From Patescibacteria group bacterium UBA5194 (GTDB lineage Bacteria; Patescibacteriota; Gracilibacteria; BD1-5; UBA6164): DNA of 18,531 nucleotides. Every line of letters begins with the position of its first letter. Position 1 is the first letter of the stretch. Positions 17,667-18,531 of this stretch are shown piece after piece. The position numbers and the translations under genes are program-made. The DNA lies in NCBI GenBank assembly GCA_002412935.1, contig DHWA01000054.1:37469-55999 (forward strand). Reading direction: 5' to 3'. The notes below the pieces were generated by a model. It ran no database searches. It worked only from the letters and a program-made list of their open reading frames with translations, and had not been told where the DNA came from.

Positions 17667-17704
17667 AATTTTCTAAAAAGTTAAAATATAAATCATTTAA
17701 TAAA

Positions 17705-17733
17705 AATTAAGTTATTTATTAAATGTGAGTCAA
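17705..17733 (-). promoter_or_regulatory. Candidate promoter for the secreted coiled-coil gene
   Basis: On the minus strand TTGACT (17728-17733), 17 bp, TTAATT (17705-17710), about 39 bp ahead of ATG 17666. The -10 box is weak. Confidence 0.3.
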
Positions 17734-17799
17734 TTATATCTTATAAATGTAAGAGATATGTAAGAAAAACAATATTTAATTATTAAAAATATAATTTAA

Positions 17800-17840
17800 A
17801 AAAAGATAGTAAAAATTAATTTAATTTTTACTATCTTTTT
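17800..17840 (-). terminator. Intrinsic terminator of the second coiled-coil gene
   Basis: Perfect 18-bp stem (aaaaagatagtaaaaatt and its reverse complement) with a 5-nt loop AATTT. It lies 18 bp past the stop of the minus-strand gene at 17859. The stem is AT-rich but long, and T-tracts flank it on both strands. Confidence 0.8.
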
Positions 17841-17858
17841 AACTTTTTAGTTAATTAT

Positions 17859-18531
17859 TTACATAATGATTTCTTCTATATCTAAACTATCTTCAATTAA
17901 TTCTTTTAGAGCTGTTAATTGAGAAAGAATTTTATCTTTTGCCATTTTAGATAAATTAGTATTTGTTTCATATTTTACCATAAATGAATCTATTTTTGTT
18001 AATAGTTGTTCTAATTTCTCATGATTATTTTGACTTATTTTCCCGATATTACTTCAAAGTTGAGAGTCAAATTTTTCTTTAAAATATGAAATTTGGTTTT
18101 TTCTTTCATAATTAAATTCATTTCTTAATGCATTATTTTCTTCTATTAATTCTTTATTTTTTATAGCTAATTCTTGTCTAGCTTTTACCCAAGCTAAAGC
18201 ATTTTCATCTGATCATACAGATTCTTCTAAATCTTGATAATGTATCATAGCCATATCTTGTAATTTTATCTTTAATTCTTCTCTTAATTGTTCTTTGTTC
18301 TCAAGTAAAATAGCAGAATTAATTTTTTCTCTATACAGATTTTTTATTTCTTCAAATTGGTTATTATATTCTTGATTTATATTTCTAATTTCCATTTTAA
18401 CTCATTCATTTAGATTTGCAAATGATCAAGTTTCTGTTCAGAATTGAGTATTAAAAATATTTTTATTATTTTTCATATCTTCTCTGTAAAGTTTGCTTGT
18501 ATCTAAAATATGTAATCTATCTTTGATTCTA
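17859..18531 (-). CDS. Coiled-coil protein, paralogue of the neighbouring gene (5' partial)
   Basis: The last 224 residues are visible; the N-terminus lies beyond the right edge, so a signal peptide cannot be checked. The sequence is charged helix throughout. It matches the gene at 16734 along its length: EQLREELKIKLQDM against DTLRQELKIKLEEL, VGSDENALAWVKARQELA against VGSNSGSLAWIKARKEIA, YFKEKFDSQLGSNIGKIS against YKEKFHSQLGAKLDKVG, and ILSQLTALKELIEDSLD against IMSQLTALKELLEDSLD. This is a tandem duplication with considerable divergence, each copy having its own terminator. Function unknown; probably a secreted or envelope-associated rod-like protein. Confidence 0.8.

Noticed and set aside
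1..18531. UGA as selenocysteine or tryptophan
   Set aside because: UGA is frequent in all genes and lies at conserved glycine positions; tryptophan uses UGG normally and no conserved Cys/Sec sites are involved.

Overview
This window reads correctly only if UGA is decoded as glycine (translation table 25). UGA codons fall at invariant glycines in every protein-coding gene that can be recognised, for example the THG-TDT motif of an asparaginase, the Nudix box, the catalytic-site glycines of pyruvate kinase and GFRKG of trigger factor. With the very AT-rich sequence and small intergenic gaps, this points to Candidatus Gracilibacteria (BD1-5) or Absconditabacteria (SR1) in the Patescibacteria/CPR. 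Under the standard code most genes would look shattered.

Left block, plus strand (1-7904): the end of a single-domain asparaginase-like protein, a giant isoleucyl-tRNA synthetase (ileS), a nitroreductase and pyruvate kinase. The ileS gene is the main discovery. It is one uninterrupted 1744-residue frame with a complete type-2-like IleRS core of about 1056 residues. Into this are inserted four separate enzyme domains: a Nudix hydrolase, a histidine phosphatase, an RBBP9-like alpha/beta hydrolase and a second histidine phosphatase. Each has its catalytic residues intact and each sits at a different loop of the synthetase.

Middle block (7905-14940): a nested palindromic terminator; a short hrcA-type repressor (minus); an unrecognised protein made of about five tandem repeats of 46-50 residues (minus); a GT-B glycosyltransferase (plus); a 141-bp palindrome that separates the glycosyltransferase from a convergent nusA-rplI-ruvX cluster (minus); trigger factor (plus), divergent from nusA; and tRNA-Gln(CUG). 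Short GC-richer palindromic units of one family (TGTCAT-hairpin-ATCT) occur between nusA and rplI and just after tig, where one serves as the terminator.

Right block, minus strand (15091-18531): a secreted, FPNTG-anchored surface protein with a DUF3494 (ice-binding-like) domain, and two neighbouring paralogous coiled-coil proteins, one with a clear signal peptide and one running off the window edge. Each unit is separated by a strong intrinsic terminator. The block looks like cell-surface accessory content.

Global traits: no clear Shine-Dalgarno sequences are visible, whereas most start codons sit in the context ATT-ATG. Candidate promoters of the ordinary -35/-10 type lie roughly 20-30 bases ahead of several starts. 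All homology statements come from reading motifs by eye; no search was run.
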